NCBI RefSeq assembly: GCF_910596095.1
Contig: NC_056533.1
Location: 36,430,662-36,494,661, forward strand
DNA length: 64,000 bases
Origin: Thunnus maccoyii
Lineage: Eukaryota; Chordata; Actinopteri; Scombriformes; Scombridae
Direction: 5' to 3'
The notes below the pieces were generated by a model, which did not search any database, was not told where the DNA came from, and saw nothing but the letters and a program-made list of their open reading frames with translations. Shown here one piece after another: positions 12,541 to 27,454 of this stretch. Position numbers and translations under genes: made by a program. How positions within the stretch are numbered: the first letter of the stretch is position 1; each line of letters starts with the position of its first letter.

Positions 12541-13145
12541 CTAGTCCATTCCTTCTGAGTCATATGTCTATTTCCACTCTGCGATTAAGAAAAAAGCATA
12601 TCAGCTTGATTATGGAGGAGCTGGATCCCAGAGGGTCTTCACAGAGGAAAAGGAGACGTCTCCTGAGGCAGAAAGGCTTGAGTTTATCATAAGAGTCAAT
12701 ATGCCAGATGACATTTGGTCCTTTTGAAAAGTAATTCGGCCTCTGGAGACGTTCTCCTTCTCCTCAGTGAAACCCCTCTGGGATCCAGCTCTTTCATAAT
12801 CAAGCGGACGTCCTCTTTTCTTCCTCGTAGGCCGAACTCTCCACATTTAGAATACATCCATCTCTATCTGTGCACTTTAACTGAGTATAGTAACTGGTAA
12901 CGAATGAAACCGACAGCATCCTGCAGGTTAGCATACTGCTTCCTTCTGGAGAAACCTCTCAATCGAAGAATTCGTTTAGGTTTACTTTCACTAATTACAT
13001 AAACATGCCTATTGAGCAGTAATACTGTATCAGCACACTCAATGCCCGGTTCAAAGTAAAATTCAATGAGCTGATCCGTATTGGGGCGTTGCGCTGGGAG
13101 CAGCTGAGCAGAAATAGACATATGGCTCAGAAGGAATGGAAGAAG
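12541..13145 (-). pseudogene. Decayed integrase-type transposase, head-to-head
   Basis: On the minus strand, 13079 to about 12900 encodes a run including IEFYFEPG, KPKRILRLRGFSRRK and NLQDAVGFI. This resembles the N-terminal helix-turn-helix region of teleost transposon proteins that carry an rve integrase core. Further on, about 12802-12712 (minus) reads KELDPRGVSLRRRR, which follows that region in the same family; the stretch between is deleted and the frame shifts. A second, shorter copy in the opposite orientation (12550-12690, plus) carries ELDPRGSSQRKRRRLLR and the matching outer sequence. The outer 30 bp (12550-12580 and 13112-13143) are inverted repeats. No intact catalytic core remains. 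Family assignment is from memory. Confidence 0.55.
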
Positions 13146-13149
13146 AAAG

Positions 13150-15660
13150 AGAACGCAAAATATTGAGAGGCAATGCAAAAAAAAAAAAATCTCGCTGTGA
13201 CCCTCGCGGGGCTCCGTAGTTTTCACTAACTTGTAGTTAGATAATATCTGGGAATTCTGCCAAACCAGTTTGTTGATGCCCTTACAGGTCTAATCCCTTG
13301 TTTCTTTAATTCGCCATCTCTTGTTTCTAAATATGCATCTCTTCTGGATTTTGCTTTTAAATGACTGTTCCTATTTCTCAGCAGGTAGTTTAACATGTAC
13401 AAGGTTTTGTTATCTTTAAAGCACCATACAGGGAAGGTTGATACCGCTGAGTGATAAAGCTCCACTAAAGACAGTTCAACCAGTTTTCACAGCACACAGA
13501 GGTTTTGTGTCTGATGGTTTGGCAGCGACGTCCTGTTGGCATTTTCTACCTGAATAAGCACATGTCAACAGGGAAACAGTAAACATAACTCAGCACGACA
13601 AACAAACAGGCAGATCAACATCGATGAGGGTGTTTGTATGTGCATGACATTCATATGTTCTCTTCGTCTGTCCAGTCTGTCTCTCTTTTATCTCATCTTT
13701 TGTTCTATTTACATGACGTTGCATTTTAACTCATTTGTACATTTCCAACCTTCATGACGCCCACATTCATCAAATTGAGAGAGAAAAAGAGAAAAATACT
13801 CCAACTGGTAACTAAAATAATAAAGCTATTCATCAAACTTTTTTACAACTTAAAAAAAACTCTTAAATCTAATAATAATCAGATTTAGGAGAGCTCATCG
13901 AGTCTGTGAGGTACAAAATATTATGATGATGAATACGACTGTATTTTAATTAAAGCAATTTGTCTTTGTCAGGATGGGGTATTTTTTAACCTATTATTTA
14001 TATTGGATCTAAACATGTGATTGGATTTTACACAGGGGGTTGTTTTTTGTTTTTTTTGCATTTATCAGGGATTGAAACAACAAGAGTAAAGCCTCAGATT
14101 TATTTTAGTTTTCAATCATTTTGCTTCTTGTCATTTGTACTAAATCCTTCTTATTGTATGATTTCTCTGATGTCTGCAGCAGAATTACTTTCTTGCTCCA
14201 GTTGGTTTTCTTTTTGTCTCCATTTTATCCAATCTCCTTTCAGTTCATCCCTACCAATATATATACATACATTATAAATATATTAGATTGTTGTCATGTG
14301 TTAATTGCTACTGAAGAAATTAGGGATTGCACACAATAAAATTTACTTTTAGAAAATGTTACAATTGATATTTTGTGCAGAAAAACATATCACTGAGTAA
14401 AATATGATCTGACAAGACAGAAGTGCTTGTCGGAGGGTTGAATAGCCTCAGAAACTCCTTCCTCCAACACCTTCCTGACATTGGAGTTGGGGGGGATTGT
14501 GTCCGACAACTTTTGTAACTTTCTGAAACCAACAATGCGACATTCACACCCGCCTCATGCAGTGACTGGGCAGCTGCGTGGAGGCGAGAAAGTAAGCAGA
14601 GTTTCTCTCTCAGTCTTTCTCTTGTACATTCCCAAGCCGTTTGACCATCTGACTAAAACTGCTGATGAATCATGCTGCCGCCTTTGTAGTACGTTCAGCT
14701 CTTTGTCCAGACTGAAATTACATATTTCTTGCCAAAAACTGGGTTTTTTTCCCCAAAAACTGAATCCAGAGTTTGAAAATCTTAAAATGCGGCTTGATGT
14801 GTCAGTGTGTACAGGATATACGATGCAAATCTTCTCTGTGATCACTCATAGAGTTTATGGTCTGCCATTAAATTTCATTCTCGTTCCGTTGTCTGACAAC
14901 AGAAACAGAAAAATATGTAAAAGAGACAAACTATATCGTCACTTTGGCTGCGTGACAACACAGTGATCACAGAGCAGGAGACTGGAGGTCGAACAGGCTG
15001 ACGCTCTGCAGGGATCTGCTGATTAGGTCCTTCTCACCAGATGTTGGCTGTGATGCAGCTCTGTTGTTTGCCAGCTGAACAGAGGATGAAGATTTTGCTG
15101 TTTTGTGTTGTTCAAGTGTTTAAATGTGGGCAGAGGTCTTATTAAAACGACCTGGAAACACTAGTGCAGACATTAATCATTTTCACATGAACACCGGGCA
15201 CCATGGTTGAGACGTACTCATGTTGTCTGCTGCTTCCTTCCTTAATTCATTGATTGTACAAAGACTCTTTAAGTGACTTTAATCAAGGCTTGATTGTGCA
15301 CTTAATGAAGTGAAGATTAAAGTTGGTGCATCGACCTTCTTCTCACAAACCCAATCAGAGCCAAATGAGTCTGAACCAGGTGGTGAAGGTTTGTAACTAT
15401 TGATGAGCTCGCTCATAGATTGACAATCCAAAGACAATTTCTTCCCCTTGTTTGAATCCAAACAAGCTGTTTGCTTAGCCTAGATTCCCCCTGACTGTAG
15501 TTCAAAAATCAATAGAGGAAATTGTAAAGCAGAGAAATTAGAGCAAAGAAAAAGAGGAGAAGAGCTGCTGATTGGAAAACACAAGGAAAAGGTCAAGCAG
15601 GAGGATGAGAGGGAGGAGAGGAACGCTGCTGAAATCGAATCATTCCCCCGAGTTTAACAA
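13150..15660. other. Intergenic, no gene seen
   Basis: The largest open frame (14481-14966, plus, 161 codons) begins at TTG, has no recognisable domain and overlaps another long frame on the other strand; I read it as chance. Confidence 0.5.
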
Positions 15661-15676
15661 ATGAGCTGTCGAACTC

Positions 15677-15817
15677 TGTGTGTGTGTGTGTGTGTGTTAT
15701 GTCAACATTGGCTCGCAGGTTCTGCTTCAGGCTCAGTTTGTTTATGCAGAAATAGCAGCTGCCATACCCTCCACACTGTTCTACGCCTGTACTCACACAC
15801 ACACACACACACACACA
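15677..15817. repeat. Paired (TG)n and (CA)n tracts
   Basis: A TG run at 15677-15697 and a CA run at 15794-15817 are complementary and about 96 bp apart, so single strands could fold into a long hairpin. The antisense frame over them is only VCVCVC-type repeat translation. Confidence 0.9.
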
Positions 15818-16832
15818 TACAAACAGAAAAACAAGAGAAGGGAAATGTAATTGCATCAGGAACGTAACCGGACTCCTTCATGTCTCACGCTGGTGTAACA
15901 TGACATTACTGTACTGAACTAGTTTACATGTTACAAACCAGGTCGTTCACACACACGAACGCACTAAAAATCACCAGAGAGCGAGTCCAGCATCTGTTTC
16001 CTCCGTCGCTGATTCAAGTCGTTCCCACTGTTGGATGTAAGAACATTCAGCTGCAGCTTATCTTCTTCTCTTTTAGCTATTTAATCATCATCCTCACTAT
16101 TAATGTTATTGCACTTTTACAAAGGAAAACAAAAACATAAAGACGTTCAGATGAAAATGATAATAATATTATTTATATGACACTTTTCAAGCATAAACAA
16201 AGTGTTTTCCAGATTAAAAATGATATAAGGAATAAAAAAAAAATCATAAACCCATGTGAGCCTCCTCCATATGACGTATAAGAGAACAGAAACGTGAGAG
16301 CACAGAAATCAAGCAGCACTGTTATAAAACAGATGAAACGAGTTCAAACATAAACAAATAAGATGCTTTATTTATCTATTTTTACTTTATTTTAGTTGAT
16401 TACTCATGTGTATTTGAATATTGCCGTATGTATAGGTATATGATGTATATATTTTTTGACTATTCTGTAACGTGCATATGCCTTTCTGTACTTTATTGTG
16501 TAATAAAATAAAAAATTTGATCACAAAAAAAACCCAAATAAGATGCTAATAAAATCAATAAGTTCATGTAAAGAACATAAAAATGCCAGAAAAAGAACAA
16601 AGTTTGAAAATAAAACAGATAAAAGTGCAAAATGTACAGATGTGCATATAAAAAATACTAAAACAATGACATGAAATAAAAGCAGAATTACAATTGAAAT
16701 GACAATAACATTTAATAAAACACCATAAAAATATAATTATATAACAAGGAAATATAAAAGTGATGCAATGATGTAAAAGTTGGAAAACAAGTGTAGGTCA
16801 AAATAAATAAGATAAGAGTTTTCTGGGATTTT

Positions 16833-16898
16833 CTGGGAATAGTAAACGGAAATAAGAAATAAGAACTGGGAATAGTAAACGGAAATAAGAAATAAGAA
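16833..16898. repeat. 33-bp tandem duplication
   Basis: Two identical 33-bp units starting 'ctgggaatagtaaacggaaa', at 16833-16865 and 16866-16898, in AT-rich intergenic DNA. Confidence 0.9.
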
Positions 16899-16923
16899 CT
16901 TAATATTACTAATATTACTTAAT

Positions 16924-17259
16924 GAGGCGGCTGTGGCTCAGGAGGTGGAGCGGGTTGTCCACTAATCAGAGGGTCGATGGTTTGATTCCTGGCTCCTCCA
17001 GTCCGCATGTGTCCTTGGGCAAGATACTGAACCTCAAATTGCCCCCGATGGCTGTGACAGCGGTGTGTGAATGAGCATTAAAATAGATCCTGATGAGCAA
17101 GTTGGCACCTCGCATGGCAGCTTCTTCCATCAGCGTGTGAATGTGTGTGTGAATGTGTGTGAATGTGTGTGAATGTGTTTGTGAAAGGGCGAATGTTGAC
17201 ATGTAAAAGTGCTTTGAGTGGTCAAAAGACTAGAAAAATGTTATACAGTCCATTTACCA
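16924..17259 (+). mobile_element. tRNA-derived SINE
   Basis: The 5' part has an A-box-like tggctcaggagg at about 16934 and a B-box-like ggtttgattcc at about 16979, spaced as in a tRNA-type Pol III promoter. The body contains 'tgtccttgggcaagatactg' and a run of gaatgtgtgt units, and the tail reads 'tacagtccatttacca'. From memory this wording belongs to a very common teleost SINE. Confidence 0.75.
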
Positions 17260-17379
17260 TTTATTCGGCTTTTCAGCAGCTCAGACAGCAACAGAGAAAA
17301 ACATATTTCAGCTTTAAAAAAGCATTTAAAGCAAAAACAAGCATCAAACATACTTAAACTAAGTCCTGCTGTTGTTAAT

Positions 17380-17550
17380 GTCTTTTATTTAGTTTCCCTC
17401 CATTTGCTATTTTAATCATATTTTATCTCTATATTGATTTTTATCCTTATTGTAATTTCCTCATTGTTTAAGTCTTACTGTTTCTTATTTGTATCCCGTG
17501 AAGCACATTTGGTGTTTGAAAAAGTTCTATACAAATAATAATTATTATTC
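17380..17550 (+). mobile_element. LINE/SINE 3' tail fragment
   Basis: 'gtgaagcacatttggtg' followed by 'ctatacaaataataattatt' resembles the common 3' end of fish non-LTR elements (a 'gtgcagcactttgg' motif, then 'gtgctatataaataaa'). No coding part remains. Confidence 0.55.
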
Positions 17551-18128
17551 AAGCTTAAAACCCCCTCTCACCATGAAAGCCAGGATTATTTAAATGTGAT
17601 ATTTCCTTTAAGTGTTAATGAAAACAAACAGCAGGCTGTCCTTTTATAATTTGAGTTGTGAATTCCTGACTATCCTCACAGATTTTTCATGATGCATATT
17701 AAACAGCACAACAGTGATGATCTCTGCTTCTCACCCACTTACTGTGTTCTGTTTCTATTCCTGTAGAGCAGCTCTGAGTCAAAAAAAAAAAAAAAAGTCT
17801 TTCAGGAATCAAAACAGGGAAAAAACACAGCTTCTACATGCAACACAACAGTCATGATGATTCACCTGACAACATACACTGGAAACACAGAAAACACCTG
17901 CAGCTACAGGCCCCATTATCCTACAGAGGATGTTCATCCACTCAGCACCCACATGCAGCACTTTTGGCCTCCTCTGAGTGCACGAACCAGCTCTCAGAAA
18001 ATAACTTTCCACTGCACCGACAAAACTCTCAGCATCTCAAAATCCATTAAAACACAAGCGAAATCCCTCATAATAGCCTTCGACATATAACAGACTGGAG
18101 CAGTAAACCGGCTTTAGTGCGTCTACTT

Positions 18129-18800
18129 CAGTGCAGAATGATGTCTGTGCAGAGTTTGTTTTCACATTCACCTGCTGAAAGAGGAAAGTTGCACCATGTA
18201 CCAACAGTATGAGCAGGATTTGTGACATCACGACTAGTTCGGAGCCAATCGTTGTCCGGTACGCACCTTAAACTAGTGCCATGTGAATGAACTTTACAGC
18301 GAAGGAGGAGACGTCTCGCATCTTACGGTCAAACTTAAATATTTGCATATTCATGGGTTTTTCAATGAGGGAGAAGGATGTAATTTTAATGTCCCCCCTC
18401 CAGTCAAGAATCTATTTTTCTTCTTGTTCCTTCACTTTGATGTTTGAGCTTCGCTGTGCAGAATGATTCATGTGCAGAGTTTGACACTAGAAGGCTGTTT
18501 TCACATTCGCCTGCTGAAGGTGGAAAGTTTCTCTGAGCTTAAAATGAAGCTTTGTTTATTCAGGAAATCTCATTCTATTATTTTAATTTTTTTTTTTTTT
18601 TATTTATTCAAATCTCTCATTTTGCAGCCAATCGTGGTCCAATATGCAGCTTAAACAAGTGGAGACTCGAAGCCTCCAGAACATAAACACTGAGACTTTA
18701 CAGTGAAGGAGGAGACATCTGATGTCCAGCAGTTAAACTTCTGAAATAAAATATATTTGCATATTAACAGATTGAGGCAGAAGGAGGAGATGCCATTTGA
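18129..18800. repeat. Diverged tandem duplication (~330 bp units)
   Basis: Unit 1 (about 18129-18378) and unit 2 (about 18455-18800) share in order: 'gtgcagaatgat', 'tgtgcagagttt', 'ttcacattc-cctgctgaa', 'ccaatcgt-gtcc', 'ctttacag-gaaggaggaga', 'atatttgcatatt' and 'gagg-agaagga'. Unit 2 has an extra T-rich insertion (about 18582-18601). Confidence 0.75.
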
Positions 18801-18823
18801 AGGAGTTTTAAGGAATTTAAATT

Positions 18824-19058
18824 TTATGGGGTAAAACCATATCAGACACAAATTATTAGTCAAAGCAGAGTCTTGTTATATGTCCTCAAACGTGTCTGGA
18901 GGGGATCTCTAAGGATTTTATTAAACTCACTTTTATGTGAAAAAAACACATCAGACACCAATTATTATTCAAAGCTGAATATATTTATTTTATATATATA
19001 TATAAATATACTTATATATATATATATATCTTAAAATGTCTGGAGGGGATCTTTAAAG
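18824..19058. repeat. Second tandem duplication with (TA)n
   Basis: Two units share 'atcagacac-aattatta-tcaaagc' and end in 'gtctggaggggatct'. The second unit contains a TA-rich tract at 18991-19029. The block directly follows the duplication at 18129. Confidence 0.7.
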
Positions 19059-19254
19059 CTGCACTGATTCATATATTGATAAAAGCAAATATTATGTGTA
19101 ATGTGAGAAGGGAGTCTTGATTAACCTGCAGAGAATTATCACCCTCAGCTCTACTGAACATTTTAGTGTCTTTCTGTGATATTTTTTTGTATTATTTAAG
19201 GCGCCGAGGCTTTATTGTTTTCACTCTGACACTCTATTTCGTTTCCAGCTGCAG

Positions 19255-19420
19255 CAGCAGGCAGCTGTTATCAGTGAAAAAGCTCTAAAAAGCCGCTGTA
19301 CACTTCCTGCTCAGCAGCAAACAGACACAGTTAGCTGTAGACTCGCTGCTGAACATAGTGGAGCATTTAGCAGCTAAAGAGCCAGATATTTCCCTCAGGA
19401 GTTGATAGAGAACAAAAACA
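19255..19420. repeat. Dispersed teleost repeat, second part
   Basis: Matches 2130-2330 ('cctgctcagcagcaaacag', 'actcgctgctgaa', 'ttagcagctaaaga'). Confidence 0.65.
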
Positions 19421-19500
19421 GAGCTTGACCTTATTAGAAAGGGTATTTATAACGTAAAAGCCAGGCTTTTTTGTTTTTTTTATCCCAATCTATGTTAGAT

Positions 19501-20290
19501 TAAAATATTACTTTTTAATGCTTTATTGAACAGTAAATTTACAAACAACAAGACGAGTCAACCGTGGTATTAACAATCTGAGCGTCTGAGTGAGAGAAAA
19601 CAAAACAAAACTACACAATAAAACTATTAAAAATAATAATAATAATAATAATAATAAAGTCAATTAAAATATATAAATAGTAAATAATACAGCATAAATA
19701 ATACAATAAATAAAGTTTAAAAGGATAAATTAACATAAATTGGTGTTCAAAATAAAGGTTAGTATATTTATTTAGATTTTAGATTTACATCTAAACTAAT
19801 TATAAAAACATTGAAAATGGGTGGAGAGTTTTCATAAATCTGGCTTTGTCTATATAATATTTTGCCATTATGAGAATTGTGTAAATCAGCAGAGATTAAA
19901 ACATTTTACTGTATTGAAAACAGTGAAATTAAAAAAAAAAAAAGTATGAGGAACAAAAAAGAGGAAACAAAGTGTCGGGGAATTCAATTATGACATTATA
20001 AAATTTAAAAAAAAAACATTTGGTAAAGGAGATTGTGCAAGAATGTTTTTACATTCAGTAAAAAAAATAATATATATGAGGAGGAAAAAATAAATAAAGG
20101 GTACAGATTAATAATCAAGTAACATTAGTCAATAACTTTATATGTTTTAAAATTGTTTGGGTTTTTGTTGCTTTTTGATTTTGCTGCTTGAGATTAAAAT
20201 GTATTTTTTAATGCTTTATTGAACACAACATTTAAAAAAACAACAAGGCGAGTCAACCATGGTATTAAAAACCCTGAGGTCTGTATCACA
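19501..20290. repeat. AT-rich block with repeated 85-bp segment and (AAT)n
   Basis: About 85 bp at 19500-19585 ('tttttaatgctttattgaac', 'acgagtcaaccgtggtatta') recurs at 20195-20280. An (AAT)n run is at 19632-19657. The region is low-complexity and I see no gene. Confidence 0.7.
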
Positions 20291-20524
20291 GAGGAAGTGC
20301 ATCTTAGTCTGGTTTCACTGGCCATCCTAGATAACCAGTATAACCAGTATAAACAGTATCACAACCAGTTCAGTCAGCTCTGGGTTTTGACTGAGCTATG
20401 AGTGTGTTCACATGAAAGAACTTTGTTTTTTCTTCTTTCCTCTCCCATTAATCATCTCACGACCCCTCAGATTTACCTGCTGACCCTTTGGAGGGGCCCG
20501 AACCCTAGGTTGGGAACCACTGGA

Positions 20525-20832
20525 CTAAACTAGCTAACTGTATATAAAGTAGTTGAAACTAGCTCCACCTCCAGCAGCTACAACAGTAACATGCTGCTCT
20601 AACACTGATGTTTCACTATTAATAATCTAATGATGTCATATATAATAATATATCAGTCAGAGGGACCAAACCACTACTTTTACTGCAATACTTTACATCA
20701 AGCTCATAATACTTATGTAGTTTTGCTATAGGAGGATTTTTCATATAGGACTTTTATTTGTAATGGAGTATTTTTACATTGTTGTATTAGAACTTTTACT
20801 GAAGTAAAGGATCTGAATACTTCTTCCACCAC
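20525..20832 (-). mobile_element. TIR element family F6, fragment
   Basis: Reverse-complement match to the left half of the element at 42615-43669: 'gctccacctccagcagctac', 'gagggaccaaaccactactt', and the end 'tacttcttccaccac'. The right half is missing. Confidence 0.75.
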
Positions 20833-21129
20833 AATCTCCATTTCTGCAGATTAACATGTGTCTGAAGTATTATTATGGACATTTAACAAAAAGTTAATGT
20901 ACAGCCCAGCAAAATGTAATTATTTGATTGCCATGACACTAGTTAGTGCATTCATGGTCCGTACAGGAAGACACCTCTCGACTGTGGTGGCCGTATTAAC
21001 TTTTACATAGCGCCACCTCCAGGACAAACATCTCTATTGTAACAGCCAGATCACTTTGCTGAGTCTACTTGTGATTCTCAGGGAATGAAACACATCAGTT
21101 CAATTGTCACCATCAGCTTTTCTCTAACA

Positions 21130-21560
21130 TCACCCTATAATGAAATAATCTAATTTGATAACTGATCTGATTACATTCATCTGACACTTAGTGAACACAT
21201 TCATGCAGCCAACAGAATTAACTCGTTTAATTTTGGGTGACCTCATGACTTCTCCTCTTACTCCACCATGTGGCCAAAATGCTCCACTTGCACAAGATCT
21301 ATGACTAAATCTGAACAGTGGATGGATATTTGATGAGTGCACTCATAATCCCTAAATTGATCCCATTAGTTCACCTTTTGAATTTGATGTCTTGAACAAT
21401 TTATTGGACAGATTGCCATGAAGGTTTGAGAGCACATTCATGCTGCTCAGAGGAAGAACTCTAGTCAACTTTGGTGACCTCATGACCTTTTCTGTTTTAA
21501 GGCCAAACTCCATCCTCCCACTACATACATTGCATTCATCCCAATGACCCCACATGTCTG
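21130..21560. repeat. Two tandem fragments of a common repeat
   Basis: The block 'acattcatgc-gc' followed by 'gaactc-agt' and 'gtgacctcatgac' occurs twice, near 21195-21255 and 21432-21490. It resembles, from memory, a very abundant teleost repeat. It overlaps the proposed last exon of the minus-strand candidate, which weakens that exon. Confidence 0.6.
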
Positions 21561-22322
21561 CTGTCATATCAGTTTTTTGGTGCTGTAAAATATTCCAAAG
21601 TGTTGTACCTTTTCAGAGGTGGGTGAGGAACCGCCATCACTGTTTGGAACGTCTTCCTCGTGCCGTGTTGACAGATGAGGGGTGGCCTCTACATCACTGC
21701 TGTCCAGACTCTCTAAAGCCTCCTGCAAAAGTCACTAAATACCATATTAGAGTTTTAGAATCCGCAGTTTTAGAAATTACATCTGTCATTTTGTTATTTA
21801 GAAGGCAAAAAAAATGACAAAAGAATAAGTACTACTTGTCTTTCATGACCATCCACAACAGGAACATATTTGTGACATCTGCTCAGTCGGCTACATTTTT
21901 CATCTGTATGGGATACAACAGTCATAACCTTGAGTTCTGTTATGTCAGCTTTCCACATACACACACAATGACATCTTTTGACAGGTGGCTTTCCGGTACC
22001 GTCAGCTGATCGATTGCTGCTTTAGTGGATCCATTGTCATCCTAGTGTGAGGCAAAGTGTGTCAGTCTGTAAGCGATATATCATTCCTACACATAACAAC
22101 AATAACTGTATATTAACATAATTCATTAAGGTTACTTTTAGACTGTTGGCTTCAGGACCAACACTCAAGAAATTCAAAACTGAGGGGGAAAACCAAATTA
22201 TAATGACTTTATTGGGAAGTTGAGGAACTTACTCCACTGTGTTGAGAGTTGTCCTCAATCAGTGGCGACAGTTTAACAGTGACCCCAACATCAGTCTCAT
22301 CTGGACTCTCTGCAGCTGCCTG
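21352..22322 (-). other. Candidate spliced gene or gene relic, four phase-0 exons
   Basis: Read on the minus strand, four open segments have AG before and GT after, except that the last one ends in a stop: 22322-22233 (30 codons, QAAAESPDETDVGV..), 22041-22000 (14 codons, DDNGSTKAAIDQLT), 21722-21609 (38 codons, EALESLDSSDVEAT..) and 21582-21352 (76 codons plus TAG). All joins are phase 0, so the chain stays open for 158 codons. Segments 1 and 3 are paralogous (A-ES-D--DV--T--LS, with matching upstream intron), so the exon appears to have duplicated in tandem about 600 bp apart. The product would be acidic and Ser/Asp/Glu-rich. I recognise no family. No first exon could be placed: an ATG-headed frame at about 22603-22490 ends in the wrong phase. 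The last segment lies in repeat DNA. It could be a real lineage-specific gene, a pseudogene or chance. Confidence 0.3.
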
Positions 22323-22623
22323 CTGAAATAAACAAATACCTCATTTGAGTTTTACGATTCCAAACTATCACAATGCCAAATTTAGATCCATTATGTATGT
22401 CATATCAATGGTGTCAGTTACATTTGTATGAGAAAAATAAGTAATACACACTATTCCCAGTGCTTCACATTATCAAAGTAGGTTCTCTAACCTTGACTGC
22501 CACTGCAAAAACTTATAATGGAAGGAGTAGGCTCTGCTCCAGTTATGTCCTTATGGTTTTTGTCAATCTCTGTTTTGCCATGCAGGACCTTGGAAATGTT
22601 CATAAAATACAACATTAATTTCC

Positions 22624-22797
22624 TCTATCTATCTATCTAACTATCTAAAAAAATAAAATAAAAATAATAAAATAAAATGAAATGAAATGACATAAAATAA
22701 AATAAAATGAAATGAAATGAAATGAAATGAAATGACATAAAATAAAATAAAATAAAATAAAATAAAATAAAATAAAATAAAATAAAATAAAATAAAA
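22624..22797. repeat. Compound microsatellite (CTAT)n, (AAAAT/AAATG)n
   Basis: A short CTAT run at 22624-22646 is followed by about 150 bp of AAAAT and AAATG pentamers ending at 22797. It stops about 60 bp before the rpl12 TATA-like motif. Confidence 0.95.
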
Positions 22798-22854
22798 GCT
22801 ACGTCACGAGAGCTGACTCGTAACCTCTATGCTCGCAACCTCTCGCGATACTTG

Positions 22855-22905
22855 GCGCATATATAAATCTTTCCGCAGCCGATATTCGGCCTTTCTTTCT
22901 CCCGT
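22855..22905 (+). promoter_or_regulatory. rpl12 core promoter and TOP start
   Basis: A TATA-like atataaat at about 22861 lies roughly 30 bp before a pyrimidine tract (cctttctttctccc, about 22890-22903). The tract has the form of the 5' terminal oligopyrimidine start used by vertebrate ribosomal-protein mRNAs for mTOR-dependent translation. The start site is inferred. Confidence 0.65.
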
Positions 22906-23005
22906 TAGCGGTGAAGGTGCAACAGTAATCGGTCGTCCCGAGCCCGGGTTCATCCGACACCCTCACCAACCAAGCTGAACTGAGCTCAACCTACACAGCA
23001 GCAAC

Positions 23006-26279
<3,274 letters not shown>

Positions 26280-26287
26280 ATGACGCA

Positions 26288-26293
26288 AATAAA
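26288..26293 (+). terminator. rpl12 polyadenylation signal
   Basis: AATAAA 8 nt after the TAA stop, giving the very short 3' UTR typical of ribosomal-protein mRNAs. Confidence 0.85.
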
Positions 26294-26805
26294 ATGTTGA
26301 AAAATCTGAACATCGTTGTTGTTGTTGTTGTTTTTTTTGTTTTTTTTTGTTTGTTTTTTAACCCTTTGGTTTACTCAGTAGAAACTCTTAATACACTAAA
26401 ATGAAGGACGAGCTGCTGTTCTGATGTTCTGGTTTTGTATCTCGAGCTGAGAGATTTGAAAGAAACCTGTGAACTAATTTTCAGCAGCAGGTTGTTTGTA
26501 GAACTTCAGTTGGTTTTTAAGAAATGAAAGTATCTCAGCCTGAGCACTTATGCTGTATTGGCTGATCAACTGTTGTCTCAATCACAGGCTCATTAAATGC
26601 TCTGACATCCCATAATATTAAATGCAGGTGTGCAGCACCAATATAACCTGACAGTTATACTAAAATCAGAATTCCTTGACACTACTGTGATTCTGAGCTT
26701 TTCCATCAAATCTAATAGTTTGTTATAAACAGTCATTTCCTTAATGTGCACTAATGTTTAAGGTTACTTGAGTTCAATTTAAAGTATATTTCCTTTTTGT
26801 GTAGA

Positions 26806-27050
26806 GCTGCAACAACTGTTAAACATTTTGATTAAATTATCATTTTCAAGCAAAAACAAATTCTCAAAGACATTTGGTTTTCTTAGTGACGGTAAATTAA
26901 ATCTTCAGGTTTTGGATTGTTGGACAGACATTACAGACTTCACTGTGGGCTCTGACAAACTGTCAGATGTTTTTCCTCAATTTTACAGACAAATCAATCA
27001 AAATAGTCTGTAGAGTAATTAACAATGAAAATAATCATCAATAATTGGTA
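26806..27050. mobile_element. MITE family F3 copy
   Basis: Begins 'tagagctgcaacaactgtta' and shows 'ttttggattgttggacagac' inside, and ends with 'aatgaaaataatcatcaat'. Degenerate copy between rpl12 and pole3. Confidence 0.7.
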
Positions 27051-27454
27051 CAACACAGTCTATCCTTTGATCCTTCATTCAGATTAAAGAGAAAAACTCC
27101 CAGAAAAACCTGAAACTGAGCAAACAGAACTACTGTAAGAACAGATAAAAACTGCTGTCATCTGTCAGATAAGAATTATATCTGAATCATAAAAAGAATT
27201 TATAATAAATTGAACATAATAAAGAACAAGACTTCAGTTATCACATTAATCACAGCGATGTTCATTTTTAGTGTTTCAGTGAATTCAGACTCACCTGAAT
27301 TAAACGCAGCCATGATTAATTGACTAATTAACACCTGTGGTTTTCCTGCTATGACGAGTCTATAACTGCGTATAATTACCTTCCATCAGTCTCATCTAGT
27401 AACGACAGCTGCTTAATGTGATCGTTTATCATCTTAATTACACCAGCAAGTTTG

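Noticed and set aside
14481-14966. 161-codon plus-strand open frame
   Set aside because: It starts at TTG, has no domain or conserved motif, overlaps a 96-codon antisense frame and lacks any splice or promoter context.
22490-22603. ATG-headed minus-strand frame as first exon of the candidate gene
   Set aside because: Its usable donors are phase 1, which puts the next segment into a frame with an early stop.
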